A stretch of 64,000 bases of DNA from the NCBI GenBank assembly GCA_036924085.1, contig JAVGWX010000012.1, positions 2,349,099 through 2,413,098 of the forward strand. The letters run 5' to 3'. Made by a program: the position numbers and the translations under genes. The notes beneath the pieces were generated by a model. The model was not told the origin of the DNA and did no database searches. It saw nothing but the letters and a program-made list of their open reading frames with translations. This DNA is from Ariolimax columbianus (lineage: Eukaryota; Mollusca; Gastropoda; Stylommatophora; Arionidae). Numbering within the stretch: the first letter of the stretch is position 1; every line of letters starts with the position of its first letter. Below are positions 33,781 to 45,500 of this stretch, in pieces.

Positions 33781-34315
33781 ATTTTTATTTTTTATTTTTT
33801 TTATAAAACTCCATCATACATTTTATACACAATTGTGAAGATAGCAGTGTAGTGAGGTGTACAACGAGAATGAATGAAATGGAATGATTGGGAAATATAA
33901 CAAACAATATACTGGATACATAAGGATTAAGAGTACAATATAAATTAATTGAAAAGTGTTTTCCTTCTGTTGTGAGGCCCATCTGTGTTGACTTCCTTCC
34001 GTCTGGTCTTGGTGTATCAGGTTTTGCCTGCTCTCATATATTTTTCTATCGCAGCCATGTACTCCAACTTGTAAGCGATTCACTGATTTGTGTGCCACTT
34101 TAAAGATCCTTCATTTCACCTGTGCCCTCTAGCTCTCGCAGTTAATTATGTGTTGAATGTGTGGTAGGCTCAGGAATATAAATCACAATTTTTTTTTTTT
34201 AAACAAACATCAAAAGAATAGAAAGGTAGATAATTGATTAAATAATTATAGATAAATAAGGTTGATGTAGTAGTAGTATAATTATATTAAGTGTAAATAT
34301 ATAGTGGTGAGGATG
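33781..34315. other. Unassigned AT-rich sequence
   Basis: No gene recognised. T-rich runs occur at 33765-33805 and 34190-34200. Confidence 0.45.
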
Positions 34316-34495
34316 CCCGCAGAAGGAATATACATATATAAACCTATATATACATACATAAGTGTAACTTAAAATGTCCCTATATATAAACCTATATATA
34401 CATACATAAGTGTAACTTAAAATGTCCACATATATAAACCTATATATACATACATAAGTGTAACTTAAAATGTCCACATATATATATACTCATAC
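34316..34495 (+). repeat. ~48 bp AT-rich minisatellite
   Basis: Three to four units of tataaacctatatatacata plus cataagtgtaacttaaaatg. Confidence 0.93.
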
Positions 34496-35995
34496 GTACA
34501 TATCTACACACCTACATATGTGCACACTGTAGCGTTCGTGAATTGTCACACCCACTTGCTACTTAACAGATGGGCTAATTGTAGTGTGGGTCCGTTACAT
34601 CATCAGTCGACGTATTTTCCCACTGAATCCACAAGCGGCGACCACCGATCAACACGTGCAAGGCACGGGTGACACAGAAACTGTTGCCAAGCTAGAGTAA
34701 TCTACCGAGTTTATCGCCACATGGGTACTTGTGTGTTAATTTACCCACGGATTATAATAGGTCAAATTTAATAGAGTGTAGCCACACGAAGCACCATATT
34801 TTTAAGTCGCGTGGTATACGTATGTCCAATGTCATTCTCAGATCTAGCTCCGTACGTGGAAGATGGATTTCTTGCACCGCAAGAAAATAACTTTGTGTGC
34901 AGTTTTCGCAGGAAAGACGATTTATACGCACCGTCGGACTGTGTACTAAACAACGTGTCATGACTTGTTATGTCTCTCACAGTTCACCAAGATCGTTAGA
35001 GATGGTCGCACATGTCAGCAGGACATTCCTGTTCGTTCTGGCACATGGTTAGAGGGCACACGTCTGTCCTATAGGGAGATTATTCTCTTCGTGTACTGAG
35101 TAAAGCGATGACTAGCATGGCTTTCTGTAAATCAGAGCTAGGAACTGCCAACAATGCTGCCATAAAATGGAACATTAACCTCCGTGAGGTTTGTGCAAAT
35201 TCATTAATTTCCCACAAAACTCACAAACCAGCATCAAGGACGTTTTTTGGGTCCATAAAAAACTACAAAACTGCACCCAACCAAGTGATAGCTGGACACA
35301 CAATTATTTTGGTACGGAAGACCGTGTGGTCATAGAATTTCAGAATGGATTAGCCTTTAGCACGCTCCAGGATGTCTGAGACGCCCAGCACGTCAATTTC
35401 ATTTTTTTTCCCTAGGTACGGAGACCCTACCAATAGCCATTTTTATACTGCTGGATTCGTCACGTCCATATACACACGCTTTTTGCCGGTAAAAGTATCG
35501 TATGTTAGATCACAAATGGCTTTTGAACAATTTATAATTTTTTTTCCACCGATTGTACCAGGCCGACTTTTTGGGGAAAGGTGAAGTAGGTTGTTGGGAA
35601 AGATCTTTATCGTGTAAATCTGTTTATTTTATTTGTTTAGATGGAAGAACTACGCTTGAATTGGAAACCAACAGTTGTGTCGATATTGTAAACACAGTAT
35701 CTATTCTTTGTTATGGTTTCCGTGGTTCTCCATCGGAGAGACTAGGCCTAGCCGGGAAAAGTTCAAATATTTAAATTTTTCCAAAAGATTTCACATTCAT
35801 CTTTTTGTATCTCTGAAACCAACAAACACACAACAACAACACCGACACCAACAAGTTCTTCATTCAATTGTGTCTATAAACACAAGAAAATCATACTTAT
35901 TGACCAACAAACAGAACAGTTACAATTTTTGAAATTTGCAAAATTAAAAAATGTGAAAAATTTTCAAATCTCAATGCAGTGTGCTAAAGGTTTAC
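34496..35995. other. Unassigned sequence with short open stretches
   Basis: Several 60-85 codon open stretches on the plus strand between 35108 and 35932 overlap in different frames. Merged readings such as RVVIEFQNGLAFSTLQDV and DPTNSHFYTAGFVTS look protein-like and could be remains of a frameshifted coding sequence, but I do not recognise a family. Confidence 0.4.
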
Positions 35996-36095
35996 CTTAC
36001 CGCTTTTTCTTTTACTTTCTGTTTCTTTTTTAATTGTTTGGTAAGATTTTTGGTTGTCTTCTGTTTTGTATTTCTTTAGAGCTTTTTGTCTTTTT

Positions 36096-37035
36096 TTAAA
36101 TTTGGTTAGTGCATTCCTCATTCCACCAGGGTACAGGTGTTTTGTTGTTTTTACGGTTACCGTAATGGTTTTCTTTTCCTGTGGATTGTATTAAGTTAGC
36201 TGGCATGTTTTTGTTGGGAATGGGCTTTATAGCTATCTGCAGGATGTTGGTTGTTAGGTTATGGTTGAATACGTCTAAGTTATCTGAGATTAAGTCTTCT
36301 CTTTTGAGTTTGAGCAGATCTTCTTGGAATATTTTCCAGTCTGCCTTATGGTAGTTGAAATAGGGTCTGATTGATCCAGTATTTCGTATGTATTTTTCTT
36401 TTAAATAAATTGCTATGGTCTGATCCTGCATTATCCAGAACTTCCCATTTGATGGTTGCTAAGTTTGGCGTCATTATTGTGATGTCTATAGCCGGATCTG
36501 ATCCATTTGGATTGTTATTTATTCTGGTCATTGACCCATCGTTAATTATTAACAGATTGTTTTCTTCGCAGAAGGTCATTATTTGTTTCCCTGCCGTGTC
36601 TATCGCGCTTCCTCCCCATGCTGGATGATGTGCGTTGAAATCCCCTACTATGATTGTTCTATTGTTTATTTGTGCTTTGATTGTTTCCATGTCATTTGGG
36701 GTGAATTTTCCTCTTGGGTTGTAAATGTTTATTATTGTGATGCTCGCTGGACTACTGTCTATTTTAATGGATAGGCCTTCTAGGTTTTCGGTATTAAATG
36801 GATCCCAGTCCATTATTTTGTATTCTTCATTAACTATAAAGGCTATTCCTCCTTTCGCTCCTGTCTCTCTATCGTTCCTAACTATATTGTATTTTGGAAT
36901 ATTGAGTCTTTTAGTTGGGTTGAGCATGGTTTCTTGAATCGCATATATTATTGTTTCTTTTCCCAGATTGGCCAGTCCTAGGTATGGCTTAAAGTTTTTG
37001 TGTAGGCCTCTGCAGTTCCATTGTATTATTTTCAT
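36096..37035 (-). pseudogene. AP endonuclease domain of a non-LTR retrotransposon (Jockey/I-type)
   Basis: The 229-codon ORF starts MKIIQWNCRGLHKNFKPYL and has AIQETML, GGIAFIVNEEYKIM, INIYNPRGKF, IIVGDFNAHHPAWGGSAID and NAGSDH, the full set of AP endonuclease motifs. After SDHSN it shifts frame, and the reading continues at 36431-36096 (RPYFNYHKADWKIFQEDLLK; PWWNEECTNQI), the linker before RT. No RT follows to the left, so the copy is 3' truncated in genomic terms. It is a different family from the 18S chimera and from the CR1-like copies. Confidence 0.88.
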
Positions 37036-37624
37036 TTTATGTTATTTTCACTTTGCTTGTGCTACGTGGAATTTTTAATCTTTCGTTAGGGTCAGGGTTC
37101 AATTCTTTGAAAGTATTGTTATGATTTGGAAGATTTTTTTTTGGTTTTTGATTTTTTGTTTGTTGTGTTGTTGTTGATTATCTATCTATGTGATTTTACT
37201 TGCAAGATTCTGACCTTGGCTGTTTTCAACTGTTTTCCAACAAAGTTTTGAATCATCAACATTAAAAAATAGCATAAATCATATTACCTTGATTCTGCAT
37301 GGGCGACGTTTTACATACCGATACTTGACACTGTTGCTTGTGCTTCCTGTTTTACAGCATTTCCGAATATCCTCTTCCCGATTTGTCTCGCGCGTCTGGC
37401 TCTGAGTAGATGGATAGACCTAGGGGTCCTACTTTTGTTTGTTGTTGACCGATTGATCCTTAATTCAGATAGCGAGTTCAAACTTATATCAAACGCTAAC
37501 GTTCTCACCTCTTTCTAATGCACTCGGCCCTGACATTGTGGCGTTGTGACCCTAGATTGACCTGGTCTTGCTTCATACTTTCTCAGACAATTTTCTCAGA
37601 GAATATGTCTCCATCCTCAATCTC
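37036..37624. other. Unassigned sequence
   Basis: Possibly includes the upstream end of the endonuclease element just to its left. No further motif is seen. Confidence 0.4.
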
Positions 37625-38077
37625 TACTGCTCCACAGGGATCTATTGCACAAGATATTTGAATCATGCAGGTGTGAGTCGGTGGATGTTTTTTATCTAAA
37701 TTTTGCAAAAGCCTTTGATAGAGTACCTCACCAAAGAATCTTTAGGAAATTAAAATTACATGGTATGAACGAATTAGAAAATGACTTTGAATCCATGATT
37801 GAAAAATTTGTGATTGATACAAAAATATGCAGAAGTGGATATATTGAGGGCTGATTTAGATATCATTTTAGAATGATTGGTGAGCTAGTACCTGGAGTTT
37901 AATGTAGATACATGTACATGCATTCACATGGGTAGATCGAACATCAAACAAAATTACAGAATTAGACTGAACAAATTGGAAAGGACGAAATGAAAAATAC
38001 CTAAGGGGTATAATACATCATACATATAAGGTGAGTGATCAAGTCCAGGTAGCAATACAATAGGCAAATGCAATGTT

Positions 38078-38447
38078 CTTAGTTCTTAGTTTTTAGTCTT
38101 CCTGTACCTTGTGCAGGTTCCAACTCTGGTATGAGCTGGATGTAGACGGGAGAAAAGTTTCCTGCTTAGCGGGCTAGGCTCGAGCAGCTTAATACTCCTA
38201 ATGCTCCTCTGGTTTGGTACAAGCGCTTACGAAGGGTGGTTAACCAATGTGCGAGTCCAACTGAATAGACTCAAACACTAAAGCAAAGTAGACCCGCAGC
38301 CTGTGCTGCTCCAAACAAACCACCTAGTCCATGATCGGTGTTATGCCATGTCACACAGTTAGTCGCCTCTTACCACATACTCTATGTGAGGCAGTGGTGC
38401 TATTCTTGTCTTTGTCATACACAAAAATCCCGACTGACCACTCGAAT
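38078..38447 (-). mobile_element. SINE-like insertion with target duplication
   Basis: A 370 bp insertion between aaatgcaatgtt (38066-38077) and aaatgcaatgtt (38448-38459) interrupts CR1-like coding sequence. On the minus strand it contains ggtaagaggcgactaac and ends in a simple tail (agactaaaaactaagaacta). No clear A and B boxes were found, so it may be 5' truncated or of another class. Orientation is inferred from the tail. Confidence 0.8.
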
Positions 38448-38522
38448 AAATGCAATGTTAGGTACGAAAAAAAGGAAATATTAAACATAGGAGCATGGAA
38501 GTGATAATCACACTGTATAAGC

Positions 38523-38745
38523 ATTAGTTAGATGTAGATTAGAGTACTGTGTACAGGTGTGGACCCCCTATTGTAGAGGGGTTAGATGTAGATTAGAGTA
38601 CTGTGTACAGGTGTGGAGCCCCTATTGTAAAGGGGATAGATGTAGATTATAGTACTGTGTACAGGTGTGGAGCCCCTATTGTAAAGGGGATAGATGTAGA
38701 TTATAGTACTGTGTACAGGTGTGGAGCCCCTATTGTAGAGGGGAT
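38523..38745 (+). repeat. 54 bp tandem repeat amplified from RT tail coding sequence
   Basis: Four units of 54 bp, 18 codons, each reading RCRLEYCVQVWSPYCKGD or a variant with a stop. The single-copy equivalent is LVRPRLEYCVQVWSPYHRGD at about 22300-22370 (minus). The coding sequence after the array (INML...) continues as in that copy. Confidence 0.93.
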
Positions 38746-39136
38746 ATAAACATGCTATAAACAATACAAAGAAGATCGACAAAGCTGAAAGTGGGAATCC
38801 AGAATTACAGTAATGAGGAAATACCCAGAAAAACATTTTGCAAATGTCTAGAAAAGAGAAGAATTCGAGGTGATATACATATTTTTTTCCTTCAGTGATT
38901 ATTGCTTCAACTTCTTCGATTTCGTACTTTCAAACTTCACATCTTTAACAAATTCTACACTTTTATTCTGTAATCCAAACTTGACATAGTGAACTAATTC
39001 TACATTATAATTTTGTCCTCCAAAGCAAGTCTAAACGGTTTACCAATACAAATTGTGTCGATGGGCACATGAACAGGCACATTACACTATTACCATAAGA
39101 AATAATAAGTTGACTTGTCAGGTCACTATTGCTGAC

Positions 39137-40574
39137 TCACAAAACTGTGACCTCAAACCTGACCAGAAGAGAGCCAGGCACGTACCCTTCCTTCTCTCCG
39201 TAGCCCTTCTCTATGACGTCAACACAAGACACATTTCCTATTTTGTGACCACGACCGGCGTTAGACGAGATATCCATTTCATTCATGGACATAATTCCCC
39301 CCCCCCCCCCCCCCCCCCCAACCCCAACCACTAGATCTGGTAAAACTTTATTGTTAATGTCACAGATAGTGGCCGTGACCTTGGTTTGTATGCCGGATCT
39401 GTATTCCAGCCCAACCTGTCCGGGGTGGCGTCCAAACACCATCCAGACCTCCATCTGACCATCCCTGCTGAAAGATGCACACCCCTTCACACACGACTTC
39501 ATCTCGTTGATGTACCAAGGACAGCTTTGAATATATTTCCCTGACCTGACAAACGATTTAAAATCCCTTATTGAAATAGTCGAACGTGTATTTCCCGAGA
39601 GATGGTAGAGGCCCATCTATCCGGTTTCTGACAATCTGAGCTTCTTTCTCAGTCACAGCAAAGATCTCCTGTTTGATCAAGTATATGTAATCTTTCAGGT
39701 CATCAACAGACTGTTTCAGTTTTGTTGGCACTTGGTCCTGTAATTTTTTGAGAGCTACAAACTCATATCTCATAGACTTGTGTCCGACATCAAAATCTGT
39801 TTCAACCTTTTCCATTTTCTTAACCACATCTGTCAGATTTGTCTCTAACGTGTCAAACTTTGTTGTAAGGGAAGTAACTGATGTATTGACCTGTTCCAAC
39901 ATCACACAATTATCTGCCCATATTACGCCACAGTTCGTCACCGATTTCATTATCTGTCTCTCCTGTTTATCTAATGTTTCAACAATCTGTCCCATCTGTT
40001 TATCTAATGTTTCAACAATCTGTCCCTGCTGTTTATCTAATGTTTCAACAATCTGTCCATTCAGAATAGCTTGCTCATTAATTTCCTTCTTGATCAACTC
40101 AAACCTCAGATTGACAGTTTCATCAATATCAGATAATCGATTCTCTACCTGCTTATCTAACCACACAAGCTCTGCCATCATTTGTCCGCTGATAACGTCT
40201 GGAATAGAATTGATCTCTGTCAGAGAAGTCTTCAGTATCTCCGTCAGAGAAGCCTTCAGTGTCTCCGTCAGAGAAGTTTTCAGTGTCTCCATCTTAAAGA
40301 CATCACCATCATGTGCCTGGATGTCCCGGAGATGTGCCAGAATTTCATGCTGGGCTCCGCTCAGTTGGTCCCTCATAAAAACCTTCTCTCTCTCAAGTGT
40401 GCTTGTCACCTGGGACAGTTTAACATCCAGCGAATCTTGTTTCTTGTTCTGACTTTCTAGAACATTTTGTACTGTGTCTAGTCGTACTGTCACGTGAGAT
40501 TGTTGATTTTGTATCTGGTCCAATCGTTGCAGGACCTGGTCAAACATACTTTCAACATGGCTGTCCATCTTGAC
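39137..40574 (-). pseudogene. Coiled-coil / MATH-like protein, 3' exon, copy A (frameshifted)
   Basis: Paralogue of 54594-55907. The ORF from 40568 (MDSHVESMFDQVLQRLDQIQ) runs through a long predicted coiled coil with an extra heptad-like repeat (QIVETLDKQ three times) to KYTFDYFNKGF, where one extra base near 39570 shifts the frame. The other frame then carries DFKSFVRSGKYIQSCPWYIN and RDGQMEVWMVFGRHPGQVGL. Near the C-terminus a C20-type run (39298-39319) replaces the copy B sequence and would encode glycines. The copy is a pseudogene, or the two changes are assembly errors at homopolymers. Confidence 0.82.
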
Positions 40575-40592
40575 CTGAAACAGAACACAATT
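40575..40592 (-). promoter_or_regulatory. Predicted 3' splice acceptor, copy A exon
   Basis: The minus strand reads attgtgttctgtttcag directly before gtcaagatggacagc. This matches the polypyrimidine-AG acceptor of copy B. Confidence 0.7.
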
Positions 40593-40637
40593 CAGTTATC
40601 CAAATTGTAAATATTATTGGAACTTAAATAATTTGGA

Positions 40638-40639
<2 letters not shown>

Positions 40640-40692
<53 letters not shown>

Positions 40693-40762
40693 AAAACAAC
40701 ATCAACAACAACAACGACAACAACAACAATAACAACAACAACAACATCAACAACAACAGTAT
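40640..40762 (+). repeat. (CAA)n/(CAT) microsatellite, copy A
   Basis: caacaacaacatcaac-type tract in the intron just upstream of the exon. The much longer equivalent is at 55965-56372. Confidence 0.95.
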
Positions 40763-40807
40763 CGAAGCTTATAAAACATCATAGCAAAGACAACTAACAC
40801 ACACTGA

Positions 40808-41178
40808 CTGGCCTATTTTGGTGGTCGGGGGTAACTAACGAAATCACTAACAAACTATGACTGGCCTATTTTGGTGGTCGGGGGTAACTAACGAAATCAC
40901 TAACAAACTATGACTGGCCTATTTTGGTGGTCGGGGGTAACTAACGAAATCACTAACAAACTATGACTGGCCTATTTTGGTGGTCGGGGGTAAATAACGA
41001 AATAACTAACAAACTATGACTGGCCTATTTTGGTGGTCGGGGGTAACTTACGAAATCACTAACAAACTATGAATGGCCTATTTTGGTGGTCGGGGGTAAC
41101 TAACGAAATCACTAACAAACTATGACTGGCCTATTTTGGTGGTCGGGGGTAAATAACGAAATCACTAACAAACTATCG
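40808..41178 (+). repeat. 53 bp minisatellite (expanded in copy A)
   Basis: Seven units (core gactggcctattttggtggt, then cgggggtaactaacg). Copy B has a single unit at 56410-56470, so expansion or contraction followed the duplication. Confidence 0.95.
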
Positions 41179-41334
41179 TCAGGACAACTAAGTCATAAAC
41201 ACTTTGAAGGCATCCCAGATATTATCTAGCAGGACGATTGTCATAGACACCCGATATCACACAACACGATGTAGACAAGGTCAAGGCTGGACCAGGTAAA
41301 ATAGATATTTGTGTGACTCACAGACATTCATCAT

Positions 41335-41640
41335 CATTAAGTGATTCAGTCCAGGGACTGGTTTGGGGCTCCGACCCCATCACCAAGTCAATCAGTCCAG
41401 GGATTGGTTTGGGGCCCGGACCCCATCATCATGTCAATCAGTCCTAGGACTGGTTTCGTGTCCCAACCCCATCATTAAGTCAATTAGTCCAGGGACTGGT
41501 TTGGGATCTCGTCCCCATCATTAAGTCAATCAGTCCAGGGACTGGTTTGGGATCTCGTCCCCATCATTAAGTCAATCAGTCCAGGGACTGGTTTGGGGTC
41601 TTGACCCCATCATTAAGTCAATCAGTCCTGGGTCCGTCTT
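41335..41640 (+). repeat. ~45 bp minisatellite (agtccagggactggtttgg), copy A
   Basis: About six to seven units. The homologous array in copy B (56597-57390) has about 17. Flanks at 41641-42060 contain a short direct repeat (agcccaatgccaacaccctt, twice at about 41798 and 41837) and otherwise nothing recognised. Confidence 0.94.
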
Positions 41641-42059
41641 CGACCAAGTATGACTTGACAACCATAAAACTGCATGTTTGTGTCTCAAAGGTATTTCTCT
41701 GCCTGCCTCATCCTCTCTCTTCTTGTGTACGGTCTTCCAAGACTTTATCCCCTGGGCCCTAATGACGTAGGCCAATCGATGTTATAATTTTTTATGTAGC
41801 CCAATGCCAACACCCTTTCGTTTGTTTTTCTCTCTAGCCCAATGCCAACACCCTTTCGTTTGTTTGTCTCTCTATCCAGCTTCATTTACTCATTCTTCGG
41901 CAACACCCCGTATTAAAGGCCTTCAAGTATTTCTCTTCTCCTTTATTTAGTTTCCATGTTTCAGAAACGCCACAGGTCATACACAAGTGGTCAGAGTTCT
42001 ATTGAGCAGTGTCATACTAGTCCTACCTGACATTACCACTCTCTTTTTCTCATTAAATG

Positions 42060-42300
42060 CCATCTCATGTCACGACGATTTATTTCTCTCTAAATGACAC
42101 CTCATGTTACGACGGTCTCTCTAAGTGACACGTCATATCATGACGTTCTCTCTAAATGACACCTCATGTCACGATGATTTGATTCTCTCTAAATGACACC
42201 TCATGTCACGACGATTTATTTCTCTCTAAATGACACCTCATGTCACGACACTCTCTCAAAATGACACCTCATATCAAGACTCTCTATTTCTCCCTAAATG
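42060..42300 (+). repeat. 34-37 bp minisatellite
   Basis: About six to seven units of ctctctaaatgacacctcat plus gtcacgacgattt, with indels. Confidence 0.9.
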
Positions 42301-42344
42301 CCAGCTTCGCCAACACTATTCAAATTCTCTTCTATGACATCATG

Positions 42345-42805
42345 AACCCTCTGTTATGATATGAGACAGGTAGGAGAACCCTCTGTTATGAGACAGGTAT
42401 GAGAACCCTCTGTTATGATATGAGACAGGTATGAGAACCCTCTGTTATGAGACAGGTATGAGAACCCTCTGCTATGAGACAGGAATGGGAACCCTCTGTT
42501 ATGATATGAGATAGGTATGAGAACCCTCTGTTATGAGACAGGTATGAGAACCCTCTGCTATAAGACAGGTATGAGAGCCCTCTGCTATGAGACAGGTATG
42601 AGAACCCTCTGTTATGATATGATACAGGTATGAGAACCCTCTGCTATGAGACAGGTATGAGAACCCTCTGTTATGATATGATACAGGTATGAGAACCCTC
42701 TGCTATGAGACAGGTATGGGAACCCTCTGCTATGATATGAGACAGGTATGAGAACCCTCTGTTATGAGACAGGTATGAGAACCATTTGTTATGAGACAGG
42801 TATTG
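42345..42805 (+). repeat. ~27 bp minisatellite (gacaggtatgagaaccctct)
   Basis: About 16 units alternate gttatgagacagg and gttatgatatgagacagg. The copy B equivalent at 62830-62915 has about three. Confidence 0.95.
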
Positions 42806-42894
42806 GAGCTGGTATAGCAAAGACCCAGACAATGATCAGAGTCAAAAAACCACCGGAAGGAAAGGTAGCCATGGAAGGGAATCAATCGAATATG

Positions 42895-43030
42895 GAAAAC
42901 AATTATTTTCTTGTATTAGACCTAGCTGTTTCGCAGATTTGATTGAGCACGGCTTTTAGATCTGTCTGTCTCTGCTCCAATAGCTGGTTAGCAGTTACTT
43001 GACTGTACATCCTTCTCTGTCTCTGTGTAG
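42895..43030 (-). pseudogene. Possible upstream exon of the MATH-like gene, copy A
   Basis: The minus strand encodes RMYSQVTANQLLEQRQTDLK followed by AVLNQICETARSNTRK, glutamine-rich and helical. The equivalent MYSQVTANQLLEQRQRK is tandemly amplified at 63040-63540 in copy B. Position upstream of the MATH-like exon on the same strand suggests the same gene, but splice sites are not certain. Confidence 0.45.
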
Positions 43031-43330
43031 CAGACCCTCTTTAAGATAAATTGTTAGTGTTTAATCCAACAAATTTTTCTCTGAAACTTTAAGATACATT
43101 GTAAGTGTTTAATCCAACAAATTTCTCTCTGAAACGTTAAGATAAATTCTTAGTGTTGAATCCAACAAATTTCTCTCTGAAACACTAAGATAAATTGATA
43201 GTGTTTAATCCAACAAATTTCTCTCTGAAAACTTTAAGATAAATTATTAGTGTTTAATCCAACACGTTTCTCTCTTAAACTTTAAGATCATTTGTTAGTG
43301 TTTAATCCAACAAGTTTCTCTCCTAAAACT
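43031..43330 (+). repeat. ~50 bp minisatellite
   Basis: Six diverged units of ttagtgtttaatccaacaaa plus tttctctctgaaac. Confidence 0.94.
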
Positions 43331-44233
43331 GAATTTAATGATTGCTAATGTTTTGTCAACACGTTTGTGAGACAGGATTTAAGGATTACCTTCTAAAGTG
43401 TTTACCAACACGTTTGTGAGACATGATTTAAGGATTACCTTCTAAAGTGTTTACCAACACGTTTGTGAGACATGATTTAAGGATTACCTTCTAAAGTGTT
43501 TACCAACACGTTTGTGAGACATGATTTAAGGATTACCTTCTAACGTGTTTACCAACACGTTTGTGAGACATGATTTAAGGATTACCTTCTAAAGTGTTTA
43601 CCAACACGTTTGTGAGACATGATTTAAGGATTACCTTCTAAAGTGTTTACCAACACGTTTGTGAGACATGATTTAAGGATTACCTTCTAAAGTGTTTACC
43701 AACACGTTTGTGAGACATGATTTAAGGATTACCTTCTAAAGTGTTTACCAACACGTTTGTGAGACATGATTTAAGGATTACCTTCTAAAGTGTTTACCAA
43801 CACGTTTGTGAGACATGATTTAAGGATTACCTTCTAAAGTGTTTACCAACACGTTTGTGAGACATGATTTAAGGATTACCTTCTAAAGTGTTTACCAACA
43901 CGTTTGTGAGACATGATTTAAGGATTACCTTCTAAAGTGTTTACCAACACGTTTGTGAGACATGATTTAAGGATTACCTTCTAAAGTGTTTACCAACACG
44001 TTTGTGAGACATGATTTAAGGATTACCGTCTAAAGTGTTTACCAACACGTTTGTGAGACATGATTTAAGGATTACCTTCTAAAGTGTTTACCAACACGTT
44101 TGTGAGACATGATTTAAGGATTACCTTCTAAAGTGTTTACCAACACGTTTGTGAGACATGATTTAAGGATTACCTTCTAAAGTGTTTACCAACACGTTTG
44201 TGAGACATGATTTAAGGATTACCTTCTAAAGTG
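43331..44233 (+). repeat. 49 bp minisatellite, highly homogeneous
   Basis: About 18 units of gtttaccaacacgtttgtga plus gacatgatttaaggattacc. Nearly all internal units are identical (single changes near 43540 and 44025), while the first unit differs, which points to recent expansion or efficient homogenisation. Confidence 0.97.
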
Positions 44234-44289
44234 TCACACTTCTCTTGGTTCTTAACGAAGAGGCAGATATTGAGACTTGGACCATTGGG

Positions 44290-44740
44290 GCTCTCAGTGT
44301 TTGTGTATGCCTGTGAGACTTGGACCATTACGGCAGACATCCAGGACAGAATACATGCAATGGAAATGGGATGCTTTAGAAGACTCTTAAATGTTACATA
44401 AAACGATCGTATCACGAACGTAGAAATACAACCAGGAGTGGGAAACGCAATTAAGCCTTTTGATGGTCTGTTCACAACTTTCAAAGAGGCGAAAGATGGC
44501 TTGGTATGGTCACGTCACGAGGTCCAGCGGAATTACAAATGCGATACTGCATGGTTCCGTACCAGGAAAATGAGGGCGGGAACGTCCAAAGAAGGCATTA
44601 GCAAAAAACATCACTGAGTGGTCGAACCTTCGTCCCAGTGAGGCACGACTGGCGGCAGCGGACAGAGAGATATAGCGTGGGATTGTGGGCGTGTCTTTCA
44701 TTATGCCCCAACGACCTGATAGGTTTCATGATGAATTGAA
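44290..44740 (+). pseudogene. RT element 3' end fragment
   Basis: The plus strand, with stops, encodes WYGHVTRSSGITNAILHGSV, then PGKMRAGTSKEGISKKH, the tail typical of endonuclease-RT elements (GHVTRSSGL..TVLQG), followed by a SVGLWACLSLCPNDLIG region near 44670-44720. Only the post-RT part is left. Confidence 0.7.
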
Positions 44741-45291
44741 CTGGGCTAAGGGAGAGACTAAGAATAGACACAAGGGATGTGAGAAGCCTATACGAGGGGA
44801 AACTAATGATGGTCTCAAACGAGAGGGAACGAACAAAGACGGACATAATGGGTATATCATAACACAAGTGGAAGGGCGAAGGGCATATCAAGACACAATC
44901 AGGAGGTATGTTTTTAATATTCTGGTGAAGGAAAAAGTGGACAAGGTGGCTTTGAAATCCCCATAACAAGGAAAACATCTGAGACATTATTTGGATCCAC
45001 CCCGGTCAATGACAGACTACTCTTGATTAGATTGCAGGAGAAGAAAAGAAACAAATCATTCAAGTTCACAACTGTCGTAGACGATGAAGAAATATATGTT
45101 TTTTATGAGGGCATACGCGAGGTTATGAAGGAAGTAGAGCAAAGGGACATTATTATAATGGATGGAGATTGAAACTCTCAGATCGGAGCAAAGAGAGCAG
45201 CAGAAGATAAGAAGCACGAGGGTGTTCTGGCATAGGGACGAGAAAGGTTGATTGACTTTTGCTTGGAGAACAAATTCGTAATCACGAACAG

Positions 45292-45500
45292 CTTGTTCGG
45301 ACAACACCCCAGAGTGCTGTACACATGGACCTCTCCAGAATGTTCGGACAACACCCCAGAGTGCTGTACACATGGACCTCTCCAGAATGTTCGGACAACA
45401 CCCCAGAGTGCTGTACACATGGACCTCTCCAGAATGTTCGGACAACACCCCAAAGTGCTGTACACATGGACCTCTCCATAAGGCTGTACACATGGACCTC
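45292..45500 (+). repeat. 47 bp repeat amplified from endonuclease coding sequence
   Basis: Four full units and partial ones (cggacaacaccccagagtgc then tgtacacatggacctctcc). The unit encodes FGQHPRVLYTWTSPE, the LYTWTSPDG motif of the endonuclease. As 47 is not a multiple of three, each unit shifts frame. KTRNQID, which normally follows the motif, resumes after the array. Confidence 0.93.

Larger units (their letters stand above)
37625..38890 (+). pseudogene. CR1-like retrotransposon copy 3, RT and tail
   Basis: The plus strand encodes FYLNFAKAFDRVPHQRIFRK, LKLHGMNELENDF, then a deletion straight to SMIEKFVIDTKICRS (equivalent to the FADDTK motif region; the catalytic residues are lost here), LEFNVDTC, IHMGRSN, and after a 370 bp insertion and a small array, SPYCRGDINML and NYSNEEIPRKTFCKCLEKRR. 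The palm between these points is missing, so it is dead. Confidence 0.87.
39030..43030 (-). repeat. Segmental duplication, copy A
   Basis: Matches 54470-57390 and 62700-63540 in the same order: flank gtttaccaatacaaat, the MATH-like exon, a (CAA)n tract, the ctattttggtggtcggggg unit, the agtccagggactggtttgg array, the tttagtttccatgtttcaga segment, the gagaaccctctgttatg array, the gcaaagacccagac segment, and the gctggttagcagttacttg unit. Minisatellite copy numbers differ between the two copies while unique parts stay similar. Confidence 0.88.

Noticed and set aside
43331..44233. CRISPR-like or regulatory array
   Set aside because: The whole 49 bp period is repeated without variable spacers, so it is a minisatellite.
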